From Corynebacterium sp. (GTDB lineage: Bacteria > Actinomycetota > Actinomycetes > Mycobacteriales > Mycobacteriaceae): 57,842 nucleotides of DNA. Each line of letters starts with the position of its first letter. The stretch's first letter is position 1. The position numbers and the translations under genes were made by a program. The notes below the pieces were generated by a model. The model was not told the DNA's origin. It saw nothing but the letters and a program-made list of their open reading frames with translations, and did not search any database. The stretch spans positions 1 through 57,842 of the forward strand of contig NZ_JALAGY010000064.1 in NCBI RefSeq assembly GCF_022712195.1, given 5' to 3'. Shown one piece after another: positions 1 to 8,701 of the stretch.

Positions 1-16
1 CCGGGAAGGACGCACC

Positions 17-322
17 GTGGAACTCACCCCCAGGGAGCAGGAGAAGCTCCTCATCTTCACCGCCGCGGAGGTCAGCCGCCGGCGACGGGCCCGGGGGCTC
101 GCCCTCAACGTGCCCGAGGCCACGGCGCTGATCAGCGAGGCCGTCATCGAGGCCGCCCGGGACGGGCGCACCGTCGCCGAGGCGATGGAGATCGGCACGC
201 AGGTCCTCGGGCGCGACGACGTGCAGGACGGCGTCCGTGAACGACTGGCCCTGATCCAGGTCGAGGCCACGTTCCCGGACGGCACGAAGCTCGTCAGCGT
301 CCATGACCCGATCGGGATGTGA
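17..322 (+). CDS. ureA: Urease subunit gamma
   Basis: Small structural subunit of the nickel enzyme urease, which hydrolyses urea to ammonia and carbamate in the cytoplasm. The 101-residue length and the opening [14 protein letters not shown] are typical of UreA, as is the ending with [15 protein letters not shown]. The start is a GTG preceded by a purine-rich GGGAAGGA at about positions 3-10. It is the first gene of the operon visible here; the operon promoter lies outside the window. The stop is 9 nt before the CbiX-like gene, so the two are very probably co-transcribed. Confidence 0.96.
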   Translation: MELTPREQEKLLIFTAAEVSRRRRARGLALNVPEATALISEAVIEAARDGRTVAEAMEIGTQVLGRDDVQDGVRERLALIQVEATFPDGTKLVSVHDPIGM

Positions 323-331
323 CCGGTACCC

Positions 332-1042
332 GTGGAATCCCTCACCGTCCTCTACGCCGGAGCCGAGGTGCCGACCCCGGCAGCACTGCAGGACGCCACC
401 GGTGTGCCGGTGGTCACCGGCCCCCGCGCCCTCTCCCACCACGCTGAACAGGCACGGACGCAGGACGTGCCGTTGGTGGTCGTCCCCGCCGGCACGGGGC
501 GTGCCCTGACGTCAGTCACCCAGGCGGCCCAGGCGTTGCAGTGGGAGCGGCGTTCCGGGACACAGGTGGTGCTCGGACCGTCGTTGATCGACGCCACCCG
601 CGCGATCGCCGAGATGCGGCGCCATCTGCGTGCCGCGGCGACGTCACATGACGGTGTCCTGTTCCGGGCCGACACCGTCGACCCGTTCGCCGACGCCGAA
701 CTGCTGCGCCGGGTACGCCTCGCCCAGCAGTACTCCGAGGACCTCCTGGTGGAGGTTGCCTTCGACGGGTCGTGGCCGTCACCGGGCACTGCGAGGGAAC
801 GCCTCCGTCTTCTCGGTGGGACGGGCGTCGCCGAGATCCGTGCGGACCTGGGCGCGGACGGCGGGATCCCGTTGTTCCGCCGGTCGTCCCTGGCCACGGC
901 AGCGCGGCGCGCGTCGCACACGGCCCTTCACCTGCTTCGTGACCACCACGACGACGGCATCGCCGACGGCCTGCTCGCCGACCATGCCACCGGCTTCGCC
1001 CACTCGCACGGCCCCAGCAACGGCCACAGCCACCACCACTAG
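332..1042 (+). CDS. CbiX/sirohydrochlorin-chelatase-like protein with His-rich tail inside the urease operon
   Basis: A 236-residue protein resembling the CbiX/SirB chelatase fold: a stretch like LGPSLIDATRAIAEMRRHLR (about residues 88-107) matches the family's second half in style. The N-terminal GHGS-type histidine motif is replaced by YAGAE, and I see no equivalent of the second metal-binding histidine, so chelatase activity is doubtful. The last 42 residues hold 11 histidines and end in GHSHHH. It sits between ureA and ureB, with gaps of 9 nt on each side, and no ureE is found between ureC and ureD. I infer a nickel-binding or delivery role in urease maturation. Family assignment is by eye and moderate; the function is inference. 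Confidence 0.6.
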   Translation: MESLTVLYAGAEVPTPAALQDATGVPVVTGPRALSHHAEQARTQDVPLVVVPAGTGRALTSVTQAAQALQWERRSGTQVVLGPSLIDATRAIAEMRRHLRAAATSHDGVLFRADTVDPFADAELLRRVRLAQQYSEDLLVEVAFDGSWPSPGTARERLRLLGGTGVAEIRADLGADGGIPLFRRSSLATAARRASHTALHLLRDHHDDGIADGLLADHATGFAHSHGPSNGHSHHH

Positions 1043-1051
1043 GAGAGTTCC

Positions 1052-1450
1052 ATGTCCGGATCCGCCAGCTACGGCCCGGCCCCCGACCAACCGACGATGA
1101 TCGAGCTGAACCGGGGGCGTGCCACGGTTGCCCTGCGGGTGTCGAACACCGGGGACCGGGCGGTCCAGGTCGGCTCCCACTACCACTTCTTCGAGGTCAA
1201 TCCGGCGCTCAGTTTCGATCGCGAGGCGTCCTGGGGGACCCGCCTGGCGATTCCCTCCGGGCTGGCGGTGCGTTTCGAACCCGGTGACACCCGCGAGGTG
1301 GAGTTGGTGGACTTCGGTGGTCGGCGGGTCCTGCACGGGTTCGCGGGGCTGGTCGAGGGACGTCTCGACGATCCGGCGGTGAAGGCCCGCGCCCTGGAGA
1401 ACCTGCCGGACTTCCTCGCCACCAACGATGAGCTGGAGACACGCCCATGA
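1052..1450 (+). CDS. ureB: Urease subunit beta
   Basis: Second structural subunit of urease. The 132 residues carry the usual UreB core: [33 protein letters not shown] followed by the FDR and [17 protein letters not shown] segments (shown here split as sequence landmarks). An AGGAGAG ribosome binding site precedes the ATG. Its stop overlaps the ureC start in an ATGA arrangement, suggesting translational coupling. Confidence 0.96.
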   Translation: MSGSASYGPAPDQPTMIELNRGRATVALRVSNTGDRAVQVGSHYHFFEVNPALSFDREASWGTRLAIPSGLAVRFEPGDTREVELVDFGGRRVLHGFAGLVEGRLDDPAVKARALENLPDFLATNDELETRP

Positions 1451-3174
1451 GTTCTGTCGACCGGTCCCGCTACGCCGAGATCTACGGTCCCACGACCGGC
1501 GACACCGTCACCCTGGCGGACACCTGCCTCACCGTCCGTATCGAGCACGACCATCTCGCCGGGTCCTACGGTGACGAGTCCGTGTACGGCGGCGGCAAGG
1601 CGGTGCGCGACGGCATGGCACAGGACCCGACCGCCACCGCCGCGTCCGGGGCACTGGACACCGTCATCACCGGTGTCATCGTCCTCGACGCGGTTGCCGG
1701 CGTCGTCAAAGGCGACGTCGGTATCCGGGACGGCCGTATCGTGAAGATCGGCAAGGCCGGTAACCCGAACACGCAGGACGGGGTGGATCCGGAGCTGGTC
1801 ATCGGCCCCGGCACCGAGGTCATTGCCGGGGAGCACCGCATCCTCACCGCCGGGGGAGTGGACACCCACATCCACTACATCACTCCGCAGCAGGCCCAGC
1901 ACGGCCTGGCCAACGGCGTCACCACGTTCTTCGGCGGCGGTACCGGCCCGGCCGAGGGCACCCTCGGTACCACCTGCACGCCCGGGGCGTCCGGCGTGCA
2001 GTTCATGCTTCGGGCGGCCGAGGGCATGCCGGTCAACACCGGTTTCCTGGGCAAGGGGTCCGGGTCTCTGCCGGAGGCGCTGGCCGAGCAGGTCCGCGGC
2101 GGCGCTGCGGGACTGAAGATCCACGAGGACTGGGGCGCCACCCCGGCGACGATCCGCACCGCCATGGACGTCTGCGACGAGTTCGACGTGCAGCTCGCCA
2201 TCCACACCGACACCCTCAACGAGGGCGGTTTCTTCGAGTCCACCGCCCGTGCCTTCAAGGGCCGCCCCGTGCACACCTTCCACTCGGAGGGGGCCGGAGG
2301 TGGGCATGCCCCGGACATCCTGCGTGTCACCGGCATGCCGAACGTGCTGCCGGCGTCCACGAACCCCACGCTGCCGTACACGGTGAACTCGGTGGAGGAG
2401 CTGCTGGACATGGTGATGGTCTGCCACCACCTGTCCCACGACATCCCGGAGGACGTGGCCTTCGCCGACTCCCGGGTGCGTGCCGAGACCATCGCCGCGG
2501 AGACGGTGCTGCACGACCTCGGTGTCATCAGCATCTTCAGTTCGGACTCGCAGGCGATGGGCCGGGTCGGTGAGTCCTGGATCCGCGCGTTCCAGACCGC
2601 CCACCACTGCCGGGAGCAGCTCGGCGAGTCGGAGGAGGACGCCGGCACCGGTGCAGACAACAACCGGGTGCTGCGGTACGTGGCGAAGATGACGGTCAAC
2701 CCGGCAATCGCCCAGGGGATCGGGAAGTATGTCGGCAGTATCGAGCCGGGGAAGCTGGCGGACCTGGTGCTGTGGCCGGTGGACTCCTTCGCCGCGAAAC
2801 CACGCCTGGTGCTGCGTCAGGGCAGGATCGCGTACGCGCAGATGGGTGATCCGAACGCGTCGTTGGCCACGCCGCAGCCAGTGCTCTACCGCGACCAGTT
2901 CGCCGGTTACGGCACTGCCCTGCAGAGCACCCGGGTGACGTTCATGTCCGCCGCGGCGATCGAGGCGGGTGTACCCGACCAGCTCGGCCTGACCTCCACC
3001 GTCCTGCCGGTGGCGGGTACCCGCGACATCGGCAAGAGGGACATGGTGCGCAACGACCGTCTCGCCGACATCGCCGTGGACCCGGACACCTACGAGGTCA
3101 CCGTCGACGGTGAGGCCGCGACGATCGCCCCCGCGACCACGCTGCCGCTGGCACAGAAGTTCTTCCTGTTCTGA
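1447..3174 (+). CDS. ureC: Urease catalytic subunit alpha
   Basis: Catalytic subunit carrying the two-nickel site. It is 575 residues, close to the usual 567-575. Landmarks in order: the metal-binding HIHYITPQQ (about residue 140; usually HIHFICPQQ), GLKIHEDWG with the lysine that is carbamylated to bridge the nickel ions (about 223), [22 protein letters not shown], the active-site flap [20 protein letters not shown] with the conserved Cys-His, and SSDSQAMGR. All expected catalytic residues are present. The ureF start overlaps its stop (TGATG), so the operon is tightly coupled. Confidence 0.97.
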   Translation: MSSVDRSRYAEIYGPTTGDTVTLADTCLTVRIEHDHLAGSYGDESVYGGGKAVRDGMAQDPTATAASGALDTVITGVIVLDAVAGVVKGDVGIRDGRIVKIGKAGNPNTQDGVDPELVIGPGTEVIAGEHRILTAGGVDTHIHYITPQQAQHGLANGVTTFFGGGTGPAEGTLGTTCTPGASGVQFMLRAAEGMPVNTGFLGKGSGSLPEALAEQVRGGAAGLKIHEDWGATPATIRTAMDVCDEFDVQLAIHTDTLNEGGFFESTARAFKGRPVHTFHSEGAGGGHAPDILRVTGMPNVLPASTNPTLPYTVNSVEELLDMVMVCHHLSHDIPEDVAFADSRVRAETIAAETVLHDLGVISIFSSDSQAMGRVGESWIRAFQTAHHCREQLGESEEDAGTGADNNRVLRYVAKMTVNPAIAQGIGKYVGSIEPGKLADLVLWPVDSFAAKPRLVLRQGRIAYAQMGDPNASLATPQPVLYRDQFAGYGTALQSTRVTFMSAAAIEAGVPDQLGLTSTVLPVAGTRDIGKRDMVRNDRLADIAVDPDTYEVTVDGEAATIAPATTLPLAQKFFLF

Positions 3175-3890
3175 TGCTCCCGTTCCTGCAGGCGCTGACC
3201 TACGCCGACTCCGCCTACCCGTCGGGACGCTACACGCTGTCCCACGGGCTGGAGGGGCTGGTGCAGGCCGGTCGGGTCCGCGGAACGCGGCAGGTCACCG
3301 AGGTGTTGCTCGACCACCTGCGCCACACCGCAGGCCCCGGCGACGGGGTCGCCACCGCCGTCGCCGTGATGACGGACGACCTCACCACCCTGGCCGCCCT
3401 GGACCACGAGCTCTCTGCGACGAAGGTCACCGGTGAGCTCCGCCGGGCGTCCACCCGCGTCGGACGTCAACTGCTGCAGGTCACCGCACAGGTCGAGGAA
3501 CAGCTCGGCGAGGAGCAGCCGGACACCCTGCGCACCTACGCCGCCGCCGTCGCCGCCAAGGAGACTCCCGGGAACCAGGCCGTCGCCGCCGGGGTGATAC
3601 ATGCGTCCCACGGCCTGGACGCGGCGACGGCGGTCGCCACCGAACTCACCGGACTCGCCGTGGGGTGGGCGGGTGCGGCGCTGCGCCTGCGCCAGTGCGA
3701 CCACATCGGGGCGCAGGTCGCCGTCGCCGCCGCACATCCGGTGATCGTCGAGGTCGCCGGCCGTTCCGTCCGGTCCGCCCACGCGCTGCTGGCCGACGGG
3801 GACTGGAGCCTGCTGGGCCGTGCCAGCCCCGGCAGCGACCTCGCCTCCGCCGCGCACGAGACCGCCCCCGCCCGACTGTTCATGAGCTAG
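3174..3890 (+). CDS. ureF: Urease accessory protein UreF
   Basis: Accessory protein that, with UreD and UreG, forms the complex that inserts nickel into apo-urease. The 238-residue, alanine-rich helical protein starts [20 protein letters not shown], a typical UreF N-terminus (SDSxFPxGxFxxSxGLE pattern), and contains KETPGNQAVAAGV and LRLRQCDHIGAQ. The start codon overlaps the ureC stop. UreF follows ureC directly, where many bacteria have ureE first. Confidence 0.92.
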   Translation: MLPFLQALTYADSAYPSGRYTLSHGLEGLVQAGRVRGTRQVTEVLLDHLRHTAGPGDGVATAVAVMTDDLTTLAALDHELSATKVTGELRRASTRVGRQLLQVTAQVEEQLGEEQPDTLRTYAAAVAAKETPGNQAVAAGVIHASHGLDAATAVATELTGLAVGWAGAALRLRQCDHIGAQVAVAAAHPVIVEVAGRSVRSAHALLADGDWSLLGRASPGSDLASAAHETAPARLFMS

Positions 3891-3902
3891 AGAGGACACA
3901 CC

Positions 3903-4547
3903 ATGACCACACCGAGTACCCCCGACCCCGTCACCGGCACCGGGTCACCGCTGCGCATCGGCGTCGGCGGCCCCGTCGGCTCCGGCAAGACCGCCCTGAT
4001 CGAGGCCCTCGTCCCCCGCTTCGTCGGGGCCGGACGCCGGGTCGGGGTGATCACCAACGACATCTACACCCAGGAGGATGCCATGCACGTCCGCCGGGAA
4101 CTCGACGGCGTGATCAGTCCCGACGTGGTCATCGGCGTGGAGACCGGCTCCTGCCCGCACACCGCGGTGCGCGACGACCCGACGATGAACCTCATGACCG
4201 CCGCGGACCTGCTCGACGAGCACCCGGAGATCGACACCCTGTTCTTCGAGTCCGGCGGGGACAACCTCACGCTCACCTTCTCCCCGGCGCTGGTGGACGT
4301 GTTCGTCTTCGTCCTGGACACGGCCGAGGGGCAGAAGATGCCGAGGAAGCGGGGGCCCGGCATCACCGAGTCGGACATCCTGGTGATCAACAAGACCGAC
4401 ATCGCGCAGTACGTCCGCTGCGACCTGACGGTGATGAACGCCGACGCCGTGGACGTGCGCGACGGCGACCCCGTGGTCCTCACCGACTGCTTCTCCGGGC
4501 AGGGCATCGCCGAACTGCAGCAGAGACTGGAGGGCTTCCGGGAGTGA
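3903..4547 (+). CDS. ureG: Urease accessory GTPase UreG
   Basis: SIMIBI-class GTPase whose nucleotide cycle drives nickel delivery to urease. The 214 residues show the P-loop GGPVGSGKT (about residues 22-30), ITNDIYTQEDA, GVETGSCPHTAVRDD with the conserved Cys-Pro-His nickel site, FFESGGDNLTLTF, and the guanine-specificity NKTD. A GAGAGGA ribosome binding site precedes the ATG. It has no N-terminal His-rich extension, so a separate nickel-storage protein would be needed; the His-rich protein at 332-1042 is a candidate. Confidence 0.96.
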   Translation: MTTPSTPDPVTGTGSPLRIGVGGPVGSGKTALIEALVPRFVGAGRRVGVITNDIYTQEDAMHVRRELDGVISPDVVIGVETGSCPHTAVRDDPTMNLMTAADLLDEHPEIDTLFFESGGDNLTLTFSPALVDVFVFVLDTAEGQKMPRKRGPGITESDILVINKTDIAQYVRCDLTVMNADAVDVRDGDPVVLTDCFSGQGIAELQQRLEGFRE

Positions 4548-5476
4548 CCTCCCTCGACCCGTCCGCGCTGACCCCGCCGATCCCGCACGAGATGGCGGGG
4601 TTCGCGGGGGAGCGTTCCGTCGGCGGGGTGATGGCGGTGGGGCGTCCCGGCAAGGTCGGTGTCCTCGATGTCACGCTGGGAGCGGAGGACGGACGGACCG
4701 GGGTGGTGTCTCGGTTCGTCAAGGCGCCGATGCAGCTGACCCGCCCGCTGTACATCGACCCGTCCGACCCGGGCGAGGCGTTCCTCTACGTCCGTACCAC
4801 CGGGGGTGGGCTGGCCCAGAACGACCGCGTCCGCCAGCGGGTGGCGCTCGCCCCGGGCGCCCGTGTGACGGTGACCACCCAGGCCGGCACGCCGGTGCAC
4901 CGGATGGACGCCGGGATGGCGTCGCAGTGGGTGAGCCTGCACGTCGCCGACGGTGCGGTGTGCGAGTACCTGCCCGGTCAGACGATCCTCTTCGGCGGTT
5001 CACGGCTGCTGCAGACCACCGACGTCGACGTCGCGCCCGGGGGCACGCTGCTCGCCGCGGAGGTGACGCTCTCCGGGCGGCTCGCCCGTGGGGAACGCGA
5101 CGTCTTCGACGCGCTCGCGCAGCGTCTCCGCGTGACACGCGCCGGCCGTCCTCTGCTGTCGGACACGCTGTACGTCACCGGCGCCACGGCGCGGTCGGAG
5201 ATGCTCCTGGCCCGGTGGCCGGTGTGGGCCACTGTCCTCGTCGTGCCACCTGTCCCGTCCGCCGTCCCGGCGCTGCTCGACGAGGTGCGTGCCGTCCTGC
5301 CCGCGGTGTCCGACGGGCTCACGGCCGCGGCGTCGACGATGGTCGCGGACGAAGGAATCACCGTGCGTGTGGCCGGCGACGACCCGGTCAGTGTGCGGGC
5401 GCTCGTCGGTGCGGTGCACGGTCTGGCGCGGGAGCACCTGCTGGGGCGGGGAGCAGTCGACCTGCGGCGGATGTGA
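4544..5476 (+). CDS. ureD: Urease accessory protein UreD (UreH)
   Basis: Scaffold protein that binds apo-urease and channels nickel from UreG. I set the start at the GTG overlapping the ureG stop (GTGA), giving 310 residues beginning MTSLDPSALTPPIPHEMAG. Recognisable UreD segments are KAPMQLTRPLY, VTTQAGTPVHRMD (usually TTQSATKIYR) and EYLPGQTILFGGS. It ends the urease operon. Its last 89 nt overlap the 3' end of bioF on the opposite strand. Confidence 0.9.
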   Translation: MTSLDPSALTPPIPHEMAGFAGERSVGGVMAVGRPGKVGVLDVTLGAEDGRTGVVSRFVKAPMQLTRPLYIDPSDPGEAFLYVRTTGGGLAQNDRVRQRVALAPGARVTVTTQAGTPVHRMDAGMASQWVSLHVADGAVCEYLPGQTILFGGSRLLQTTDVDVAPGGTLLAAEVTLSGRLARGERDVFDALAQRLRVTRAGRPLLSDTLYVTGATARSEMLLARWPVWATVLVVPPVPSAVPALLDEVRAVLPAVSDGLTAAASTMVADEGITVRVAGDDPVSVRALVGAVHGLAREHLLGRGAVDLRRM

Positions 5477-6611
5477 GTGCGTCGACCTGCGCGTCGGTGT
5501 GCGTCGCCATCACCGTCACCCGCAGGATCGCCCGGCCGCGGGGGACGGTGGGGTAGCGGATCGCCGGGATGTGGAACCCTTCCTGCCGCAGTGCATCCGC
5601 CACGGCCACGGCCTCCGCTTCGTCGCCGACAGGTACCGGGATGATCGGTGTCCCTGATGTCCCTGGTGTGTCTGCCAGGCCCAGCCCGTCGGTGAGGCGC
5701 CGGACATTGTCCTGCAGTCCCCGGACATGGCCGGGGTCGGAACGCACCAGTCGCACGGCGGCCAGTGCGGCGGCGACGGTCGGCGCGGGCGACGCGGTGG
5801 AGTAGATGAACGGCCGTGCCTGGTTCCGCAGCAGGTCGCAGGTGGTTGTGTCGGCGCAGAGGAACCCTCCCTCCGACCCCAGGGCCTTGCTCAGTGTGCC
5901 GACGAGGACGTCCGGCGCAGGGGAGCGGGGCGCCGCGCTGCCGCGCCCGTCGCCGAGGGTGCCGATGCCGTGGGCGTCGTCGACGAGGACGTGGCAGTCG
6001 TGTTGCCGGGCCAGCGGGACGAGGGTGTCCACCGGGGCGACGGTACCGTCCATGGAGAATACCCCGTCGGTGACGACGAGGCCGTGCGGGGTGGTCCGGT
6101 CCCGGAGGAGCCGACGCAGCGCGTGCATGTCCCGGTGCGGGTAGACGCGCACCTCGGCGCCGTTGCTCTTCGCCGTCCGGCATCCGTCGATGATGCTGGC
6201 GTGGTTGCGTTCGTCGGAGTAGACGGTGACCGTGTCGTCCGCCAGGACGGTCAGGGCCGAGAGGTTCGCGGCGTAGCCGGTGGGGAACAGGACGCAGTCC
6301 GGGTAGCCGAGCCAGTCGGCGAGCTCCTCCTCGAGCCGCCGGTGCAGGGTGGTGGAGCCGGTGGTGAGCCGTGAGCCGCCGGCGCCGGTGCCGAAGGTGC
6401 GGGTGGCGGCCACGGCGGCGTCGACGACGTCGGGGTGGTGGGAGAGCCCCAGGTAGTTGCTGGAGGAGAACAGCAGCCGGCGGTCGCCGTCGACGTCGAC
6501 GACGGGGTGTTGGCCGCTGTCGAGGTCGACGGTGGAGCGCCCGAGCCCGGCGGCGCGCCAGGTGCGCAGGCGTTCGGTGAGGTGGGGCCGCAGGCCGGTG
6601 GGGGAGGTCAC
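5388..6611 (-). CDS. bioF: 8-amino-7-oxononanoate synthase
   Basis: PLP enzyme that condenses a pimeloyl thioester with L-alanine, the first step of biotin ring assembly. Landmarks: SSSNYLGLSHHPDV, FGTGAGGSRLTTGST, DERNHASIIDG, DDAHGIGTLG, and the PLP lysine in GTLSKALGSEGGF. I chose the GTG at 6611 (VTSPTGLRPHL), which has AAAGGAG 7 nt upstream; an upstream in-frame extension exists but lies in the promoter. The C-terminal tail from about LLPAPAGAPAP is proline/alanine-rich, arises where the gene runs into ureD on the other strand, and is probably dispensable. C. glutamicum is a known biotin auxotroph lacking bioF, so its presence here is informative. Confidence 0.93.
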   Translation of the reverse strand: MTSPTGLRPHLTERLRTWRAAGLGRSTVDLDSGQHPVVDVDGDRRLLFSSSNYLGLSHHPDVVDAAVAATRTFGTGAGGSRLTTGSTTLHRRLEEELADWLGYPDCVLFPTGYAANLSALTVLADDTVTVYSDERNHASIIDGCRTAKSNGAEVRVYPHRDMHALRRLLRDRTTPHGLVVTDGVFSMDGTVAPVDTLVPLARQHDCHVLVDDAHGIGTLGDGRGSAAPRSPAPDVLVGTLSKALGSEGGFLCADTTTCDLLRNQARPFIYSTASPAPTVAAALAAVRLVRSDPGHVRGLQDNVRRLTDGLGLADTPGTSGTPIIPVPVGDEAEAVAVADALRQEGFHIPAIRYPTVPRGRAILRVTVMATHTDAQVDALTSAAGRLLPAPAGAPAPDRAPHRRAPAH

Positions 6612-6662
6612 GGTGGCTCCTTTATTGAACAGTGTATAGCCTGGTCGTGTGAACAGTGTAGA
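6612..6662. promoter_or_regulatory. Divergent bioF/bioA promoter with two BioQ-like sites
   Basis: The short divergent region contains an 11-bp direct repeat, TGAACAGTGTA, at 6626-6636 and 6650-6660, 24 bp apart. Each matches the left half of the corynebacterial BioQ operator (TGAAC-N3-GTTAC) but only part of the right half. The second copy overlaps the first codons of bioA. A TAGCCT -10 box at 6637-6642 lies 6 nt before the bioA GTG, suggesting a leaderless bioA mRNA. On the minus strand AAAGGAG serves bioF. Repression by the TetR-type BioQ in biotin sufficiency is inferred from the pattern. Confidence 0.55.
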
Positions 6663-7992
6663 CCACAGCACCGACCACTGGGACGCAGCACGCGTCATCG
6701 ACGCCGACCGGCGCCACGTCTGGCACCCCTACGCCCCGCGGCACGCGGCGACGGAGAACCTGCCCGTCGCCGCCACGTCCGGCACCCGCCTGCACCTGGC
6801 GGACGGACGCGAGGTCATCGACGGCATGAGCTCCTGGTGGGCGGCGTGCCACGGCCACGGGCACCCGGCGCTCCGGGAGGCCGCACACCGCCAGGTCGAC
6901 CGGATGAGCCACGTGATGTTCGGTGGGCTCACCCACCGTCCCGCCGCGGAACTTGCCGAACGACTCATCGACCTCGCCGGCGTCGTCAGCGTCGCCGGCG
7001 GACCGGGCCGTGCCGGTGACCCGTTGACGTCGGTGTTCTACTCCGACTCCGGGTCGGTGGCCGTCGAGGTCGCATTGAAGACGGCGTTGCAGTACCAGCG
7101 GGGCGTCGGACGGCCCGAGCGGAACCGCTTCCTGACCTGGCGCGGCGGGTACCACGGGGACACCCAGGGGCCGATGGGCGTATGCGACCCCGACGGCGGC
7201 ATGCACGCCCTGTGGGCCGGTGTGCTCACTCCACAGGTCTTCGTGCCGGCGCCGCCACCCCGCGGCAGCACCCCGGAGGTGATCGACGCCTATCTGTGCC
7301 GGTTACGCACCGCTGTCGAGGAGAACCACGTCGCCGCCGTCATCGTCGAACCGGTGGTGCAGGGGGCCGGCGGCATGCGCTTCCACGACCACGCGCTGGT
7401 GGCGGGCCTGCGCCGGGTCTGTGACGACACCGGTGCACTGCTCGTCCTCGACGAGATCGCCACCGGGTTCGGACGCACCGGCGACACGTTCGTCGGCACC
7501 GCCGCCGGCGTGGTCCCCGACATACTGTGCCTGGGAAAGGCATTGACCGGCGGTTTCATGAGCTTCGCCGCCACGCTGTCCACCGACCGGGTGGCCGCCG
7601 CCGTGGACTCCGGGCCCGGCGGGGCGCTGATGCACGGTCCGACGTTCATGGGCAACCCCCTGGCGTGCGCTGTCTCACTCGCGGCGCTGGACCTGGTGGA
7701 GTCCGGCTACTGGCGCGAGTCGGTGCCGCGCATCGCCGCACTGCTGCGTGCGGGGCTGGCGCCGCTGCAGGACGCCCCGGGGGTCGTGGACGTCCGGGTG
7801 CTGGGGGCGATCGGCGTGGTGGAGACCGCCGACCCGGTGGACACCACCCGGGTCACCGCCGACCTGGTGGCGCGTGGCGTGTGGCTGCGGCCCTTCGGAC
7901 GGCTGCTCTACACCATGCCCCCGTTCACCTGCACCGACGACGAGATCCGGCGCATCACCTCCGCCATGTGCGAGGCGGTGACGGCACAGTGA
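6649..7992 (+). CDS. bioA: Adenosylmethionine-8-amino-7-oxononanoate aminotransferase
   Basis: Class III PLP aminotransferase that makes 7,8-diaminopelargonate in biotin synthesis, using S-adenosylmethionine as amino donor. 447 residues, the usual size. Landmarks: RRHVWHPYAP (BioA N-terminus), GMSSWWAACHGHGHP, MFGGLTHRPAAELAE, FYSDSGSVAVEVALK, WRGGYHGDT, VLDEIATGFGRTG, and the PLP lysine in CLGKALTGGF. The GTG start sits 6 nt behind a -10-like TAGCCT. Its stop overlaps the bioD start (GTGA). Confidence 0.96.
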   Translation: MNSVDHSTDHWDAARVIDADRRHVWHPYAPRHAATENLPVAATSGTRLHLADGREVIDGMSSWWAACHGHGHPALREAAHRQVDRMSHVMFGGLTHRPAAELAERLIDLAGVVSVAGGPGRAGDPLTSVFYSDSGSVAVEVALKTALQYQRGVGRPERNRFLTWRGGYHGDTQGPMGVCDPDGGMHALWAGVLTPQVFVPAPPPRGSTPEVIDAYLCRLRTAVEENHVAAVIVEPVVQGAGGMRFHDHALVAGLRRVCDDTGALLVLDEIATGFGRTGDTFVGTAAGVVPDILCLGKALTGGFMSFAATLSTDRVAAAVDSGPGGALMHGPTFMGNPLACAVSLAALDLVESGYWRESVPRIAALLRAGLAPLQDAPGVVDVRVLGAIGVVETADPVDTTRVTADLVARGVWLRPFGRLLYTMPPFTCTDDEIRRITSAMCEAVTAQ

Positions 7993-8642
7993 TCCTCCTG
8001 GTCACCGGAACCGGCACCGACGTGGGGAAGACGGTCGCCACCGCGGCCCTGGCGGTCTGCGCGGAGGAGGCGGGGCACCACGTCACCGTGGTCAAACCCG
8101 TGCAGACCGGCGAGCCTCCCGGACACGGGGACCTGCGCACCGTCACCGGCCTGACCGGGGTCACCGACACACACTGCCTCGCCACCTGCCCGGAGCCGCT
8201 GGCACCGGTCGCCGCCGCGCGACGGGCCGGCGTGGTCCTGCCAGGTCTGGACGGGACCGCCCGCACCCTCCGGGCCCTCGACGGGCCGGGGCGGGTCGTC
8301 CTCGTCGAAGGTGCCGGGGGACTGCTGGTCAGTCTCGGCGGCTACACCCTCGCCGACCTCGCCGTCCGGCTCGGCGCGCCGGTTGTCGTGGTGACCACCA
8401 CCGTCCTGGGCAGCCTCAACCACTGCGCGCTCACCCTCGAGGCACTGGAGAACCGGGGGATCCGCTGCCTCGGGGTCATCGGCGGCTCCGTCCCGGACGA
8501 GCCGGACGTCCCGACCGCCACCACACTGGAGGAGCTGCGGGCCGGTCCGTGGCTCGGCGGCATCCCGGCAGGTGCGGGGCAGCTCGACACGGAGACCTTC
8601 CGCGCGGGTGCCGTCCGGTGGCTGGATCTGCCGGAACCGTAA
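7989..8642 (+). CDS. bioD: ATP-dependent dethiobiotin synthetase
   Basis: Closes the ureido ring of dethiobiotin from diaminopelargonate, CO2 and ATP. I take the GTG overlapping the bioA stop, giving 217 residues. The P-loop GTGTDVGKT is at residues 8-16, followed by VVKPVQTGEP, VLVEGAGGLLVSL and TTTVLGSLNHCALTLEAL, all typical of BioD. bioB is not in this window, so the last step must be encoded elsewhere. Confidence 0.95.
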   Translation: MILLVTGTGTDVGKTVATAALAVCAEEAGHHVTVVKPVQTGEPPGHGDLRTVTGLTGVTDTHCLATCPEPLAPVAAARRAGVVLPGLDGTARTLRALDGPGRVVLVEGAGGLLVSLGGYTLADLAVRLGAPVVVVTTTVLGSLNHCALTLEALENRGIRCLGVIGGSVPDEPDVPTATTLEELRAGPWLGGIPAGAGQLDTETFRAGAVRWLDLPEP

Positions 8643-8643
8643 C

Positions 8644-8701
8644 CTCCGGGAAACGCCTACGGGAGTCTCCCGGAAAAACGGCGGCCGTAGCGTCCTGTGG
8701 C
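8644..8701 (+). promoter_or_regulatory. Promoter region of the NCS1 permease gene
   Basis: Between bioD and the permease gene a 7-bp inverted repeat, TCCGGGA ... TCCCGGA, runs from about 8644 to 8673 and is followed by AAAAA. A TAGCGT -10 box at 8688-8693 ends 8 nt before the ATG, fitting a leaderless transcript. The hairpin may be a weak terminator for bioAD or an operator. Confidence 0.4.

Noticed and set aside
3665..4543. N-terminal extension of ureD across ureF and ureG
   Set aside because: The extension is Arg/Pro-rich shadow of ureF and ureG; the GTG overlapping the ureG stop gives a normal UreD.
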